A DNA stretch of 64,000 nt from an uncultured Pseudoflavonifractor sp. (GTDB lineage: Bacteria > Bacillota > Clostridia > Oscillospirales > Oscillospiraceae), in NCBI GenBank assembly GCA_947651395.1, contig CANSYW010000002.1, positions 62,001 to 126,000 of the forward strand, given 5' to 3'. This document shows positions 36,754 to 46,663 of this stretch, one piece after another; position 1 is the first letter of the stretch, and each line of letters opens with the position of its first letter. The position numbers were made by a program, and so were the translations under genes. The notes below the pieces were generated by a model. It had not been told where the DNA came from. It did not search any database and worked only from the letters and a program-made list of their open reading frames with translations.

Positions 36754-38172
36754 ATGAAAAAGCGTATTCTCGCGTTGACCCTGTCCCTGGCCATGACGGC
36801 CGGTCTGCTCGCCGGCTGCGGCGGCGACAACAATCCCCCGGCGGAGAGTAAGGCGGCCGATCCCGCCCCGGCTCAGTCCCAGGCGGCCGATCCCGCTCCC
36901 GCCACCCCCGACACCTCCAACATGAGCGAGGTGCAGAAGATCATTGCCGAGGCCGAGACCATGAGCTGGGAAGACCTGGCCAAAAAGGCCATTGAGGAGT
37001 CCAACGGCAAGACCTTCTTCGGCGTGGGCAACTCCAGCCGCGGCAAGTCTGCCCTGCCCCTGTTCATCGAGGCTCTGCAGGCCATCGACTCGGGCTACAA
37101 CATGGAGTTCGAGTGGCAGCAGCCCAAGAACAACAAGATCTTCGACCAGCTCACCGCCGACTCCCTGAAGCCTGAGGGCACCTTCGCCATGACCCTCATC
37201 CAGGACGGCAACCAGATCGAGAGCAAGATGGTGCAGACCGGCATCCTGGATACCTTTATCCCCAAGGAGTGGGCCGAGGCCAACGGCACCACCGCCGACG
37301 CCTATGACGGCTTCCTGCCCCTGCAGACCCTGAACAAGGTCTTTATGTACAACAACACCGGCTCCAAGACCTACGACAACTGCTGGGACTTCGTGGCCGA
37401 GGGCGAGCACGGCCTGTACATGGATATCGACTCCGAGATCGTGGGCAAGAACTTCCTGTACATGCTTACCGAGGATACTTACGCCGGCTGGCTCAAGGAG
37501 GCCTTTGACGCCCTGAGCGCTGAGGAGCAGGCCTACTTCCAGCCCGTCATCAATGAGATGAAGTCCGAGGCCGAGGATCTGGGCCTGGGCGCCAACGGCG
37601 CTTATGCTCTGGCCTGGATCAAGCTGTGGGTGGAGTCCTACAACGCCCAGACCGACGACGGCCCCATCTGCAACACCCTGGTGGACAAATCCGCCACCGA
37701 TCAGTTCGGCCTGCTGGTGTACTCCAAGCTGCGCTCCGTGGAGGAGTCCAGCTCCGTATCCGTCAACAACATCAACGTGGCGGCCTATGACGACGGCTAC
37801 ACCGGCATCGGCGGCTACGGCTACTGCCACTACCTCTTTGTCACCGACAACAGCCCCCTGCCCTGGACTGCCTGCGCCTTCATCCGCTACATGACCTGCG
37901 ATGTGGACGGCTTCTCCGCCTGGGGCAAGGACATGGGCGGCTACTCCTCCAACCCCACCGTGGCCGAGGGCACCGAGGCTAAGTACGGCCACTCCAAGGG
38001 CGGCATGGCTGAGGACGGCACCACCGTTCAGTTCGAGGCCAAGAACGACCGTGGCTACGACTGGTGGACCGGCGAGGGCAAGCTGGTTCTGGAGGATCCC
38101 GAGTACTGCGCCGACGTGGCCTTTACCGTGGGCTCCTGGATCGAGATGCTGACCAAGTATTCCGCGGGCTGA
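36754..38172 (+). CDS. ABC transporter extracellular solute-binding lipoprotein (paralog 1)
   Basis: Lipobox LLAGCGGDNN, linker AADPAPAQSQAADPAPATPD; upstream of permease/ATPase genes. Confidence 0.88.
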   Translation: MKKRILALTLSLAMTAGLLAGCGGDNNPPAESKAADPAPAQSQAADPAPATPDTSNMSEVQKIIAEAETMSWEDLAKKAIEESNGKTFFGVGNSSRGKSALPLFIEALQAIDSGYNMEFEWQQPKNNKIFDQLTADSLKPEGTFAMTLIQDGNQIESKMVQTGILDTFIPKEWAEANGTTADAYDGFLPLQTLNKVFMYNNTGSKTYDNCWDFVAEGEHGLYMDIDSEIVGKNFLYMLTEDTYAGWLKEAFDALSAEEQAYFQPVINEMKSEAEDLGLGANGAYALAWIKLWVESYNAQTDDGPICNTLVDKSATDQFGLLVYSKLRSVEESSSVSVNNINVAAYDDGYTGIGGYGYCHYLFVTDNSPLPWTACAFIRYMTCDVDGFSAWGKDMGGYSSNPTVAEGTEAKYGHSKGGMAEDGTTVQFEAKNDRGYDWWTGEGKLVLEDPEYCADVAFTVGSWIEMLTKYSAG

Positions 38173-38238
38173 TTTAAGCATAGCCTATCTGCCCCGGCAC
38201 GATTTCGTGCCGGGGCAGTAGCTAAAAGGGGAATTTTC

Positions 38239-38850
38239 ATGATCAAAAATGTAATTTTTGACGTGGGCGGCGTGCTCATGGACTTTGACACTGGAGCCCT
38301 GTGCCGGGCGCTGACCGAGAACGAGGCGGACGCCCAGCTCCTCGACGCGGAGACCTTTGGTCACCCGGACTGGATCTCTTTGGATCGGGGCGTGCCGGAG
38401 ACGGCGGTGCTGGCTGGGTTTCAGTCGCACCTGCCCCAGCGCCTGCATGCCGCCGCCGCCGAGCTGCTCAAGCGTTGGGATGAGTGGCTGACGCCGGAGA
38501 AGGATATCAATGCTCTGGCTTTGGAGCTGGATGCCATGGGGATCCAGGTGTATATCCTTTCCAACACCTCTCCGGAGTTTTACCGCTTCAGCAAACGGAT
38601 CCCGGCCTGGCCGGTGGTGAAGGGCTGCATCCTCTCCTTTGAGGAGAAGCTCCTGAAGCCTGATCCGGAGATCTACCGCCGCCTGTTGTCCAGGTTCGGA
38701 CTGGCTCCGGGGGAAAGCTTCTTTGTGGATGACAACCATTTGAATATCGAGGCTGCCAAGTGGTGCGGCCTGAAAGGGGAGCTCTACCGGCACGATATCG
38801 TGCGCCTGCGGGCGAGCCTGCGGGCCGAAGGGGTAGAGGTAAAACCCTGA
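38239..38850 (+). CDS. HAD-family hydrolase
   Basis: MIKNVIFDVGGVLMDFD, YILSNTSPEFY, KPDPEIYRRLLSRFGLAPGESFFVDDN. Confidence 0.92.
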   Translation: MIKNVIFDVGGVLMDFDTGALCRALTENEADAQLLDAETFGHPDWISLDRGVPETAVLAGFQSHLPQRLHAAAAELLKRWDEWLTPEKDINALALELDAMGIQVYILSNTSPEFYRFSKRIPAWPVVKGCILSFEEKLLKPDPEIYRRLLSRFGLAPGESFFVDDNHLNIEAAKWCGLKGELYRHDIVRLRASLRAEGVEVKP

Positions 38851-38895
38851 AACATAGCAAAGAACTGCTTTTAATAACAGAAGGGAGATCATATG

Positions 38896-40317
38896 GTTAT
38901 GACTGGGTTTAAACGTATTTTATCCGGTTCCCTGGCGCTGAGCCTGTGCCTGTCTCTGGCCGGCTGCGGCGGCAACAACAATCCCCCGGCGGAGAGTAAG
39001 GCGGCCGATCCCGCCCCGGCTCAGTCCCAGGCGGCCGATCCCGCCCCCGCCACGCCGGACACCTCCAATATGAGCGAGGTGGAGAAGATCATCGCCGAGG
39101 CTGAGACCATGACGCTGGAGGAGCTGGCGAAGAAGGCCATTGAGGAGTCCAACGGCAAGACCTTCCATGCCGTGGGCAACTCCAGCCGCACTCCCACCGC
39201 CATTACCAACTTTATTGCCTACCTCCAGACCATCGAGCCCAGCTATACGCTGGAGGAGGACTGGCAGACCCCCAAGAACAATAAGATCTTCGATCAGCTC
39301 ACCGCCGACTCTCTGAAGGACACCGGCACCTTTGCCATGACCCTCATTCAGGACGGCAACCAGATCGAGAGCAAGATGGTGCAGACCGGCATCCTGGATA
39401 CCTTTATCCCCAAGGAGTGGGCCGAGGCCAACGGCACCACCGCCGACGCCTATGACGGCTTCCTGCCCCTGCAGACCCTGAACAAGGTCTTTATGTACAA
39501 CAACACCGGCTCCAAGACCTACGACAACTGCTGGGACTTCGTGGCCGAGGGCGAGCACGGCCTGTACATGGACATCGACTCTGAGATCGTGGGCAAGAAC
39601 TTCCTCTATATGCTGACCCGGGACGACTATGCCGCCTGGCTCAAAGAGGCGTATGAGGCGCTTTCTGCCGAGGAGCAGGCTTACTTCACGCCCGTCATTG
39701 ACGAGATGGCCGCAGACGCCGCCGACCTGGGCCTTGGCCCCGACGGAAAGTATGCCCTGGCCTGGATCAAGCTGTGGGTGGAGTCCTACAACGCTCAGAC
39801 CGACGACGGCCCCATCTGCAACATCCTGGTGGATAAATCCGCCGCCGACCAGTTCGGCCTGCTGGTCTACTCCAAGCTGCGCAGCGTGGAGGAGTCCGCC
39901 TCCATTTCCAAGAACAACATCAATGTGGCCGCCTATCAGGACGGCTATCAGGGCATCGGCGGCTACGGCTACTGCCACTACCTCTTTGTCACCGATAACA
40001 GCCCCCTGCCCTGGACTGCCTGCGCGCTCATCGCCTTTATTACCGAGACCGTGGACGGCTACTCCGCCTGGGGCAAGGACATGGGCGGCTACTCCTCCAA
40101 CCCCAAGTTGGCCGCTGAGATCGAAGAGGTCTACCACCACTCCAAGGGCGGCATGGCAGAGGACGGCGTCACCGTCGAATTCCCCGCCAAGAATGACCGC
40201 GGCTACGACTGGTGGTCTACGGAGGGCAAGCTGGTTCTGGAGGATCCCGAGTACTGCGCCAATGTGGCCTTTACCGTGGGCTCCTGGATCGAGATGCTGA
40301 CCAAGTACGCCGCCTGA
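38896..40317 (+). CDS. ABC transporter extracellular solute-binding lipoprotein (paralog 2)
   Basis: Lipobox SLAGCGGNNN; extended near-identity to paralog 1. Start approximate (VMTGF/MTGF). Confidence 0.87.
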   Translation, partial: VMTGFKRILSGSLALSLCLSLAGCGGNNNPPAESKAADPAPAQSQAADPAPATPDTSNMSEVEKIIAEAETMTLEELAKKAIEESNGKTFHAVGNSSRTPTAITNFIAYLQTIEPSYTLEEDWQTPKNNKIFDQLTADSLKDTGTFAMTLIQDGNQIESKMVQTGILDTFIPKEWAEANGTTADAYDGFLPLQTLNKVFMYNNTGSKTYDNCWDFVAEGEHGLYMDIDSEIVGKNFLYMLTRDDYAAWLKEAYEALSAEEQAYFTPVIDEMAADAADLGLGPDGKYALAWIKLWVESYNAQTDDGPICNILVDKSAADQFGLLVYSKLRSVEESASISKNNINVAAYQDGYQGIGGYGYCHYLFVTDNSPLPWTACALIAFITETVDGYSAWGKDMGGYSSNPKLAAEIEEVYHHSKGGMAEDGVTVEFPAKNDRGYDWWSTEGKLVLEDPEYCANVAFTVGSWIEMLTKYAA

Positions 40318-40383
40318 GCGGCCCCGATCCTTCTTCCCGTTTGTGACCAGCCCAAGGACAGGGCTGTGGTGAAACAATAGCGG

Positions 40384-40432
40384 AAAAGGCGCCCCCGGGG
40401 CGGTGTACCTGCCGCGCCGGGGGCGCCTTTTA
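40384..40432 (+). terminator. Rho-independent terminator-like hairpin
   Basis: aaaaggcgcccccggggcgg...ccgcgccgggggcgcctttta. Confidence 0.7.
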
Positions 40433-40467
40433 TCCCAAGTCCTCCATTCTCAAGAGAGGAGCTGCCT

Positions 40468-42297
40468 ATGAACCAAAACACCCTGACGGCCAGCCCGTCC
40501 ACCATCTGGCTCAACAAGATCAAGACCTTTTTCTCCAAGCCCTACAATGTGATATTGCTGCTGTTCGGCATTGTGGTGACCGTGTCCACCATCGCCCCCA
40601 TCGTGGCCATCATTCAGGATACCTTTAAGATCCACCCCGGCACCATTGACCAGCACCTCACCGGCATGGCCTCGGGCTATACGGCGGTGAACTACATCGA
40701 TCTCTTCACCAGCAAGATGGCCAAGGCCAACCTGTGGACGCCCCTTCTGAACACCGTCTGGCTGGCGGTGGGCACCTGTATCGTGGCCATCCTCTTCGGC
40801 GGCGTGTTTGCCTTCCTCATCACCCGCACCAACCTGGCCTGGCGGAAGTATCTGAGCTCTATCTTCATCTTCCCCTACATCATGCCCCAGTGGACCCTGG
40901 CGGTGGTGTGGCAGAACCTCTTCAACTCCAACGCCGTCACCGGTACCTCCAACGGCCTGCTGGCCAGTCTGTTCGGCATCAACATGCCCATCTGGTGGTG
41001 CAAGGGCCTGTTTCCCAGCCTGATGGTGTTGGGCCTTCACTATGCCCCCTTCGCCTACATCCTCATCGGCGGCATCTTCCGGAATATGGACGCCAACCTG
41101 GAGGAGGCGGCCACCATTCTGGACACCCCCCGGTGGAAGATCGCCTTCCGGGTGACCCTGCCCATGGTGAAGCCCGCCATCCTCTCCACGGTGCTGCTGG
41201 TGTTCGGCTCGGCTATGGGCTCCTACCCGGTGCCCCACTATCTGGGCCTGACCACCCTCAGCACCAAGTACGTGTCCATGAACTCCAAGTACACCGGCGA
41301 GGCCAGTATCCTGGCCATCATCATGATGCTCTTTGGCGTGGCTATTATGATGCTCAACCAGAGGAGCCTGAAGAGCCGGAAGAGCTACACCACGGTCACC
41401 GGCAAGTCGGGCCAGATCTCCAAGGTGAATCTGGGCAAGGTGGGGCGGTATGTCATCGCTCTGGCGCTGGTGGTGGTGACCTTCTTCACCTCCATCTTCC
41501 CCATCGTCTCCTTTGCCTTTGAGACCTTCCTGCCCAACCCCGGCGACTACTCCTTCCTCTATACAGGGGACACCTCCAACCTCACCACCAAGTGGTGGAC
41601 CACCGACGAGAACGTCACGGAGAACGGCATGTACGGCCAGAAGGGTATCCTTCACAACGAGACCATCTGGAGGGCCTTCCGGGGCACTATGCTGGTGAGT
41701 GTGGCCTGCGCCCTCATCGCGGGCACCATCGGCACTCTCATCGGCTACGCGGTGAGCAAGAACCGACGAGGGCGATGGGCCAGCTATGTGTACAATATGG
41801 CCTTCCTGCCATATCTGATGCCCTCCATCGCCGTGGGCGCCGCCTTCTTTATCCTGTTTTCCAACCAGCATATCAATCTTTTCAATACATACACCCTGCT
41901 CATCATCACCGGCGTTATCAAGTATATCCCCTTTGCCAGCCGAACCAGCCTGAACTCCATGCTCCAGCTCTCCGGGGAGATCGAGGAGGCCGCCATCATC
42001 CAGAACGTGCCCTGGATCAAGCGGATGATCCACATCATCATCCCCATCCAGAAGTCCTCCATCATCTCGGGCTATATGCTCCCCTTCATGACCTGCCTTC
42101 GTGAGCTGAGCCTGTTCCTGCTGCTTTGTACCCAGGGCTTCATCCTCTCCACCACCCTGGATTACTTCGATGAGATGGGTCTTTACGCCTTCTCCAGTGG
42201 TATCAATCTCATCCTCATCATCACCATTCTTGTGTTCAACACCCTCGTCAACAAGCTCACCGGAGCCAGTCTGGACGAGGGGATAGGAGGTAACTGA
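40468..42297 (+). CDS. fused two-domain ABC importer permease (FbpB-like)
   Basis: 609 aa with two binding-protein-dependent permease halves (LEEAATILDTPRWKIAFRVTLPMVKPAIL; EEAAIIQNVPWIKRMIHIIIPIQKSSII). Confidence 0.9.
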   Translation: MNQNTLTASPSTIWLNKIKTFFSKPYNVILLLFGIVVTVSTIAPIVAIIQDTFKIHPGTIDQHLTGMASGYTAVNYIDLFTSKMAKANLWTPLLNTVWLAVGTCIVAILFGGVFAFLITRTNLAWRKYLSSIFIFPYIMPQWTLAVVWQNLFNSNAVTGTSNGLLASLFGINMPIWWCKGLFPSLMVLGLHYAPFAYILIGGIFRNMDANLEEAATILDTPRWKIAFRVTLPMVKPAILSTVLLVFGSAMGSYPVPHYLGLTTLSTKYVSMNSKYTGEASILAIIMMLFGVAIMMLNQRSLKSRKSYTTVTGKSGQISKVNLGKVGRYVIALALVVVTFFTSIFPIVSFAFETFLPNPGDYSFLYTGDTSNLTTKWWTTDENVTENGMYGQKGILHNETIWRAFRGTMLVSVACALIAGTIGTLIGYAVSKNRRGRWASYVYNMAFLPYLMPSIAVGAAFFILFSNQHINLFNTYTLLIITGVIKYIPFASRTSLNSMLQLSGEIEEAAIIQNVPWIKRMIHIIIPIQKSSIISGYMLPFMTCLRELSLFLLLCTQGFILSTTLDYFDEMGLYAFSSGINLILIITILVFNTLVNKLTGASLDEGIGGN

Positions 42298-42298
42298 T

Positions 42299-43945
42299 AT
42301 GCCGAAGATCGAACTGACCCATGTGACCAAGCGGTGGGATAAGTTCTACGCCGTGGACGATCTGAACCTGACCATTGAGGACAACGCCTTTGTCACCCTT
42401 CTGGGCCCCTCGGGCTGCGGCAAGACCACCACCCTGCGGATGATCGCCGGCCTGGAGACCCCCACCTCGGGCCGTATCACCATCGGCGACAAGGTGGTCT
42501 TCGACTCCGCCGCCGGGATCAACGTGCCCCCCAATAAGCGGAAGGTGGGCTTCCTGTTCCAGAACTACGCCCTGTGGCCCAATATGACGGTCTATCAGAA
42601 CATCTCCTTCGGCCTGACCAATATCAGGGAGGAGCTGCCCAGGATCGACCTGGAGGCCCGGAAGACCGCCGCCCTTATCCGCGCCCTGAAGCGACCCGAC
42701 GATGTGGTGAAAACCATCCAGGAGTGCGTGGACAAAAAGGGCAAGCTGGATGAGAACAAGGCCCACATCAAGCTCATCGACCGGTATGAGATCTCCATCT
42801 ACACCGCCAAGGAGCTCATGGGCTACAAGCTCCACGAGTCCATGGAGCCCGCCACCATCGCCGCCGCCAAGCTGGCCGAGCTGGAGAAGGCCCTGGCCGC
42901 CGCCAAGCAGAAGTGCGAGGCCGAGGGCTGCGCCTTCTCGGAGGACTACACCTATCTGAAAAACGGCAAGCCTGTCACCTCGGTGCGGAAGCTGTCTAAG
43001 GAGGAGATCGACCTGTCGGTGCGCCGGGTGGCCCGGATCGTGAAGATCGGCATGTTCATGGACCGCTACCCCGCCGAGCTCTCCGGCGGCCAGCAGCAGC
43101 GGGTGGCCATCGCCCGTACCCTGGCCCCCGAGCCCGCGGTGCTGTTCATGGATGAGCCCCTCTCCAATCTGGACGCCAAGCTCCGGCTGGAGATGCGCTC
43201 TGAGCTCCAGCGCCTCCACCTGGAGACCGGCTCCACCTTCGTCTACGTCACCCACGACCAGATGGAGGCCATGACCCTGGCCACCAGGATCTGTCTCATT
43301 GAAAACGGCGTGCTCCAGCAGTATGACGCCCCCCTGGACGTCTACGGCCAGCCCAACAACACCTTTGTGGCCGACTTCGTGGGCAACCCCGCCATCAACT
43401 TTATCGAGGCCAGGGGCACCCAGGGCGCCGACGGCTCTCTGGCCCTCACCTTCTTTGACGGCGTCCGGGCCGCCTTTGCTCCCAAGGCCCCCATCAGCCT
43501 GGCGGAGTGGTACGCCCAGGCCGACGCACAGGACGAGGCCAGGCGGCAGCTCATGGCGGAAAAGGCCACCCAGAAGGGCTACGTGGAGAAGGGGAACAAG
43601 GACACGGTGTTCCGCTATCATGTGGCAAAGGTGGACGAGGAGGAGGACTTCGGCGACGAGGTGGAGCTCACCGACGAGGATCTCGTCATCGGCGTGCGCC
43701 CTGAGTTCCTGCGCATCTCGGAGGACGGGGCCCTGGAGGGAGAGATCTACTCCGCCATGCCCACCGGCATGGAGACCACCGTCAAGGTTCGGGTGGGAGA
43801 ATTCCTCCTTACCGGCGTGGTCTTTGGCGGCGTGCTCTACCAGATCGGGCAGAAGGTCCGTCTGGACTTCCGGGGAGAGGACATCATCCTCTTCAGCCGC
43901 CGCAACGGCCGCCTGATCACCCAGGGCCGGCTCACCATCGGGTAA
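42299..43945 (+). CDS. ABC importer ATPase with large insertion between Q-loop and signature motif
   Basis: [71 protein letters not shown]. Confidence 0.92.
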   Translation: MPKIELTHVTKRWDKFYAVDDLNLTIEDNAFVTLLGPSGCGKTTTLRMIAGLETPTSGRITIGDKVVFDSAAGINVPPNKRKVGFLFQNYALWPNMTVYQNISFGLTNIREELPRIDLEARKTAALIRALKRPDDVVKTIQECVDKKGKLDENKAHIKLIDRYEISIYTAKELMGYKLHESMEPATIAAAKLAELEKALAAAKQKCEAEGCAFSEDYTYLKNGKPVTSVRKLSKEEIDLSVRRVARIVKIGMFMDRYPAELSGGQQQRVAIARTLAPEPAVLFMDEPLSNLDAKLRLEMRSELQRLHLETGSTFVYVTHDQMEAMTLATRICLIENGVLQQYDAPLDVYGQPNNTFVADFVGNPAINFIEARGTQGADGSLALTFFDGVRAAFAPKAPISLAEWYAQADAQDEARRQLMAEKATQKGYVEKGNKDTVFRYHVAKVDEEEDFGDEVELTDEDLVIGVRPEFLRISEDGALEGEIYSAMPTGMETTVKVRVGEFLLTGVVFGGVLYQIGQKVRLDFRGEDIILFSRRNGRLITQGRLTIG

Positions 43946-43960
43946 AATAAAACAGACGTG

Positions 43961-43998
43961 AAAAAGAGACGGCTGCCTGGGCAGCCGTCTCTTTTTTT
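43961..43998. terminator. bidirectional terminator
   Basis: aaaaagagacggctgccc gggcagccgtctcttttttt between convergent genes. Confidence 0.87.
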
Positions 43999-45475
43999 AC
44001 AGCGCAACGGTCTTTGTGGCCACCGCCTCCCGGAAGGCGGCGTCGTGCTCCACGAAGATCATGGTGGGGGAAAACGTCTGGATGAGCGCTTCGATCTGCA
44101 TGCGGGAGTAGAGGTCGATAAAGTTCAGTGGCTCGTCCCAGACATAGAGATGGGCCTGTTGGCACAGGCTCCGGGCAATGAGGACCTTTTTCTTCTGTCC
44201 CGCGGAAAAGTCTTTCATGTCCTTTTCAAACTGGACCCGGTCAAAGTCCATCTTCCGCAAAATGGTCTTGAAGAGACTCTCGTCGATGCCCGCCTCCTCC
44301 GCCAGCTTCGACAGGGAGCCCCGCAGGTGCCCAGTGTCCTGAGGCACATAGGACAGGACAAGGCCGGAGGCGCGTTCCAGCCGCCCGGTGTGGGGGATGT
44401 CCTCCTCCATGAGGAGCTTCAGAAGACTGCTCTTTCCGCTGCCGTTGCGGCCGGCCAGGGCGATCCGGTCTCCCCGGCACACCTCAAAGGAGGCCGGAGA
44501 ACGGGGATCGGTGCCGGGGTAGCAAACCTGGATCCGGTCAAAAACGGCCAGCCGCCGGGCGTGGTGGGACAGGGGGGAGAGCTTCAGACTCTGGGCGGTC
44601 TCCCGGTTTTGCAGAAGGCTTTCCTTTTCCGCCAGGGCCTTTTCCTGGCGGGCCTCAATGGTCTTGGAGCGCTTCATCATCTTGGCCGCCTTGTGGCCGA
44701 TATAGCCCCTGTCGGGCCGCAGGCCGGAATTCCGGGTGCCGGTTTTGGCGCTCTCCACCTGATCCGACCAGTCGGAGGTCCGGCGGGCCGCCTCTCTGAG
44801 CCGCTTCACATCCTTCTGAAGCCGCTGGCTCTGGGCCTCCTCAAAGTCCTGCCGCCGCTGAAAGTCCTCCAGCCAGGCGGAGAAGCTGCCGGCCCGCACC
44901 TCGATATTCGTCCGGTTCAGGGAGAGGATATGATCCACGCAGCCGTCCAAAAACCGCCGGTCGTGGGAGACCAGGATGAAGCTCTTCTTCCGCCGCAGGT
45001 AGGCGGCCACCAGGGCCCGGGCCCCGGCATCCAGGTGGTTGGTGGGCTCGTCGATCAGAAGGAAATGCCCCGGATTCAGAAAGAGGGCGGCCAGCAGGGC
45101 CTTGGTCTGTTCTCCGTTGGACAGGGTGGAGAAGGGGCGGTAAAAGGCCTCGGCCTCCACCTCCAGAAGAGACAGCTCCCGGAGGAGCTCCCACTCCTGG
45201 GCCTGGGGACAGATCTCCTCCAGCACCTCCCAGGTGGGGCGCTCCCTGTTGGAGACGGGGTAGGGGAAGTAGTCAAACTCCACCGAGGCGGAGAGCTGCC
45301 CGGCGTATTCGTATTGGCCGGTCAACAGCTTCAAAAAGGTGGTTTTTCCCCGGCCGTTGCGGCCCACGAAGCCCAGCTTCCAGTTGGTATCCAGCTGGAG
45401 ATCCACATGGTCAAAGATCAGGTCAAAGCTTCCGGGGTAGGAGAAGGTAAGCCCCTGCGCTCTTATCATAGACAT
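43997..45475 (-). CDS. ABC-F family ATPase (antibiotic-resistance-like ribosome protection)
   Basis: Two ATPase domains without TM: GRNGRGKTTFLKLLTGQ, LSNGEQTKALLAALFLNPGHFLLIDEPTNHLD, GRNGSGKSSLLKLLM, FSAGQKKKVLIARSLCQQAHLYVWDEPLNFID. Confidence 0.9.
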   Translation of the reverse strand: MSMIRAQGLTFSYPGSFDLIFDHVDLQLDTNWKLGFVGRNGRGKTTFLKLLTGQYEYAGQLSASVEFDYFPYPVSNRERPTWEVLEEICPQAQEWELLRELSLLEVEAEAFYRPFSTLSNGEQTKALLAALFLNPGHFLLIDEPTNHLDAGARALVAAYLRRKKSFILVSHDRRFLDGCVDHILSLNRTNIEVRAGSFSAWLEDFQRRQDFEEAQSQRLQKDVKRLREAARRTSDWSDQVESAKTGTRNSGLRPDRGYIGHKAAKMMKRSKTIEARQEKALAEKESLLQNRETAQSLKLSPLSHHARRLAVFDRIQVCYPGTDPRSPASFEVCRGDRIALAGRNGSGKSSLLKLLMEEDIPHTGRLERASGLVLSYVPQDTGHLRGSLSKLAEEAGIDESLFKTILRKMDFDRVQFEKDMKDFSAGQKKKVLIARSLCQQAHLYVWDEPLNFIDLYSRMQIEALIQTFSPTMIFVEHDAAFREAVATKTVAL

Positions 45476-45504
45476 ATATACACGCCTCCTTTGCGTCGAC
45501 GTCT

Positions 45505-45547
45505 TCAGAAAAAACAAGAGCCGCGGGAAACTACGTTCCCACGGCTC
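45505..45547 (-). terminator. leader intrinsic terminator (attenuator candidate) upstream of ABC-F gene
   Basis: Minus strand: gagccgtgggaac gtag tttcccgcggctc ttgtttttt. Confidence 0.78.
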
Positions 45548-45672
45548 GTTTCAGCGCAGACATCCCGGGCCCCGCGGAGGGGCTGGGCTGTTGGTGAGGG
45601 GAGGACGTATCGATTTCCCGCAATGGGCGCAAGGATACCCTGAAGACCGCGGTATCACTGTGCGTTCCGTTT

Positions 45673-45693
45673 TCAGCAGGAAATCATGCGCAT
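45673..45693 (-). CDS. candidate leader peptide MRMISC for ABC-F attenuation
   Basis: Minus strand: aaggggtgggaag ATG CGC ATG ATT TCC TGC TGA, within the leader of a predicted promoter (TTGCTT-16-TATACT, 45752-45725). Confidence 0.5.
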   Translation of the reverse strand: MRMISC

Positions 45694-45770
45694 CTTCCCA
45701 CCCCTTTCTTTGTTCTTATGAGACAGTATAGCAGATATTGAAGAAAAAGCAAGGGCCTTTTGACTGAAAC

Positions 45771-46370
45771 TCAGGGGCGCAGAGCCATCATTAACCGGCC
45801 CACCAGCTTCCGGGTGGCGCCATATAGATCATAGTTACCCTTTTTGGTGCACCAGTTGTAAATGAGGCCCCGAACGCAGATCATCAGATAGTCCGCCAGC
45901 TCGGCGGCGTCGGCGCCGTGGCCGGAGAACTCTCCGCGATCCAGTCCGTCCTGCAGCACGTCGATGAGCACCCCCACCATGCCTCCCGTGGGGTCCCGGT
46001 TGAACCAGGGGTTGTCCGGGTTATAGAGCAGACGGGTCATCTTCATGTCGGTGAGCTCGCTGCTGTAGCGGGCGTAGTGATAGAAAAAGCAATCGACCCG
46101 CTGCGCGGCGGTTGGCTGGGTGAGCAGCCGGGAGACCGTCTCATTGAAGTAGTGGTCAGCCACCTGATAGGTCTCGTAGAAGACCTCCATTTTGGTGGCG
46201 TAGTAGTTATAAAAAGTACCTACAGAGACATTGGCACGGCGGACGATGTCCCGGATGGTGATCTGTTCAAAGTCCATTTCAGACAAAAGCTCTGCCGCCG
46301 CGTTGAAGATGTTCAGCTTGGTCTGCTGAGACTTGGCGCGGCCCTTTGTCCTGACCGGTCCGTCGTTCAC
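45771..46370 (-). CDS. TetR family transcriptional regulator
   Basis: ILNAAAELL-type start (IFNAAAELLSEMDFEQITIRDIVRRANVSVGTFYNYYATKMEVFYE). Confidence 0.93.
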   Translation of the reverse strand: MNDGPVRTKGRAKSQQTKLNIFNAAAELLSEMDFEQITIRDIVRRANVSVGTFYNYYATKMEVFYETYQVADHYFNETVSRLLTQPTAAQRVDCFFYHYARYSSELTDMKMTRLLYNPDNPWFNRDPTGGMVGVLIDVLQDGLDRGEFSGHGADAAELADYLMICVRGLIYNWCTKKGNYDLYGATRKLVGRLMMALRP

Positions 46371-46663
46371 AGGGCGCCCCCTCCTTTTTGTCTATTGAAG
46401 TTAAAGCAATTATACAGGAAAAAGGCGGGGCTGGCAAGACCGGACGGTTCAGCTATTCGCACAAATCAAGTCTTTGATTTTAAGCGCTTCAAACAAAAAT
46501 GAACGAGTTCAGATTTTTGTGTTGACGATGAGAAGGACAGCGTGATAAACTGTAATTGAACAAATTCACTTTTTATCGGTTGTTGACGTTAAAATCACCC
46601 TTATGTTATAATATGCAAAAGAAGCTGATGTGCTTGTATGACAACCTGAAAGGAGAAACGACC

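Noticed and set aside
36652-38181. 509-aa minus-strand ORF opposite the first solute-binding protein (with a similar one at 38920-40377)
   Set aside because: Both are mirror translations of paralogous GC-rich genes; their mutual similarity simply reflects the duplicated sense genes.
40450-42330. 626-aa minus-strand ORF opposite the fused permease
   Set aside because: His/Gly/Asp-rich shadow ORF; sense strand is a clear two-domain permease.
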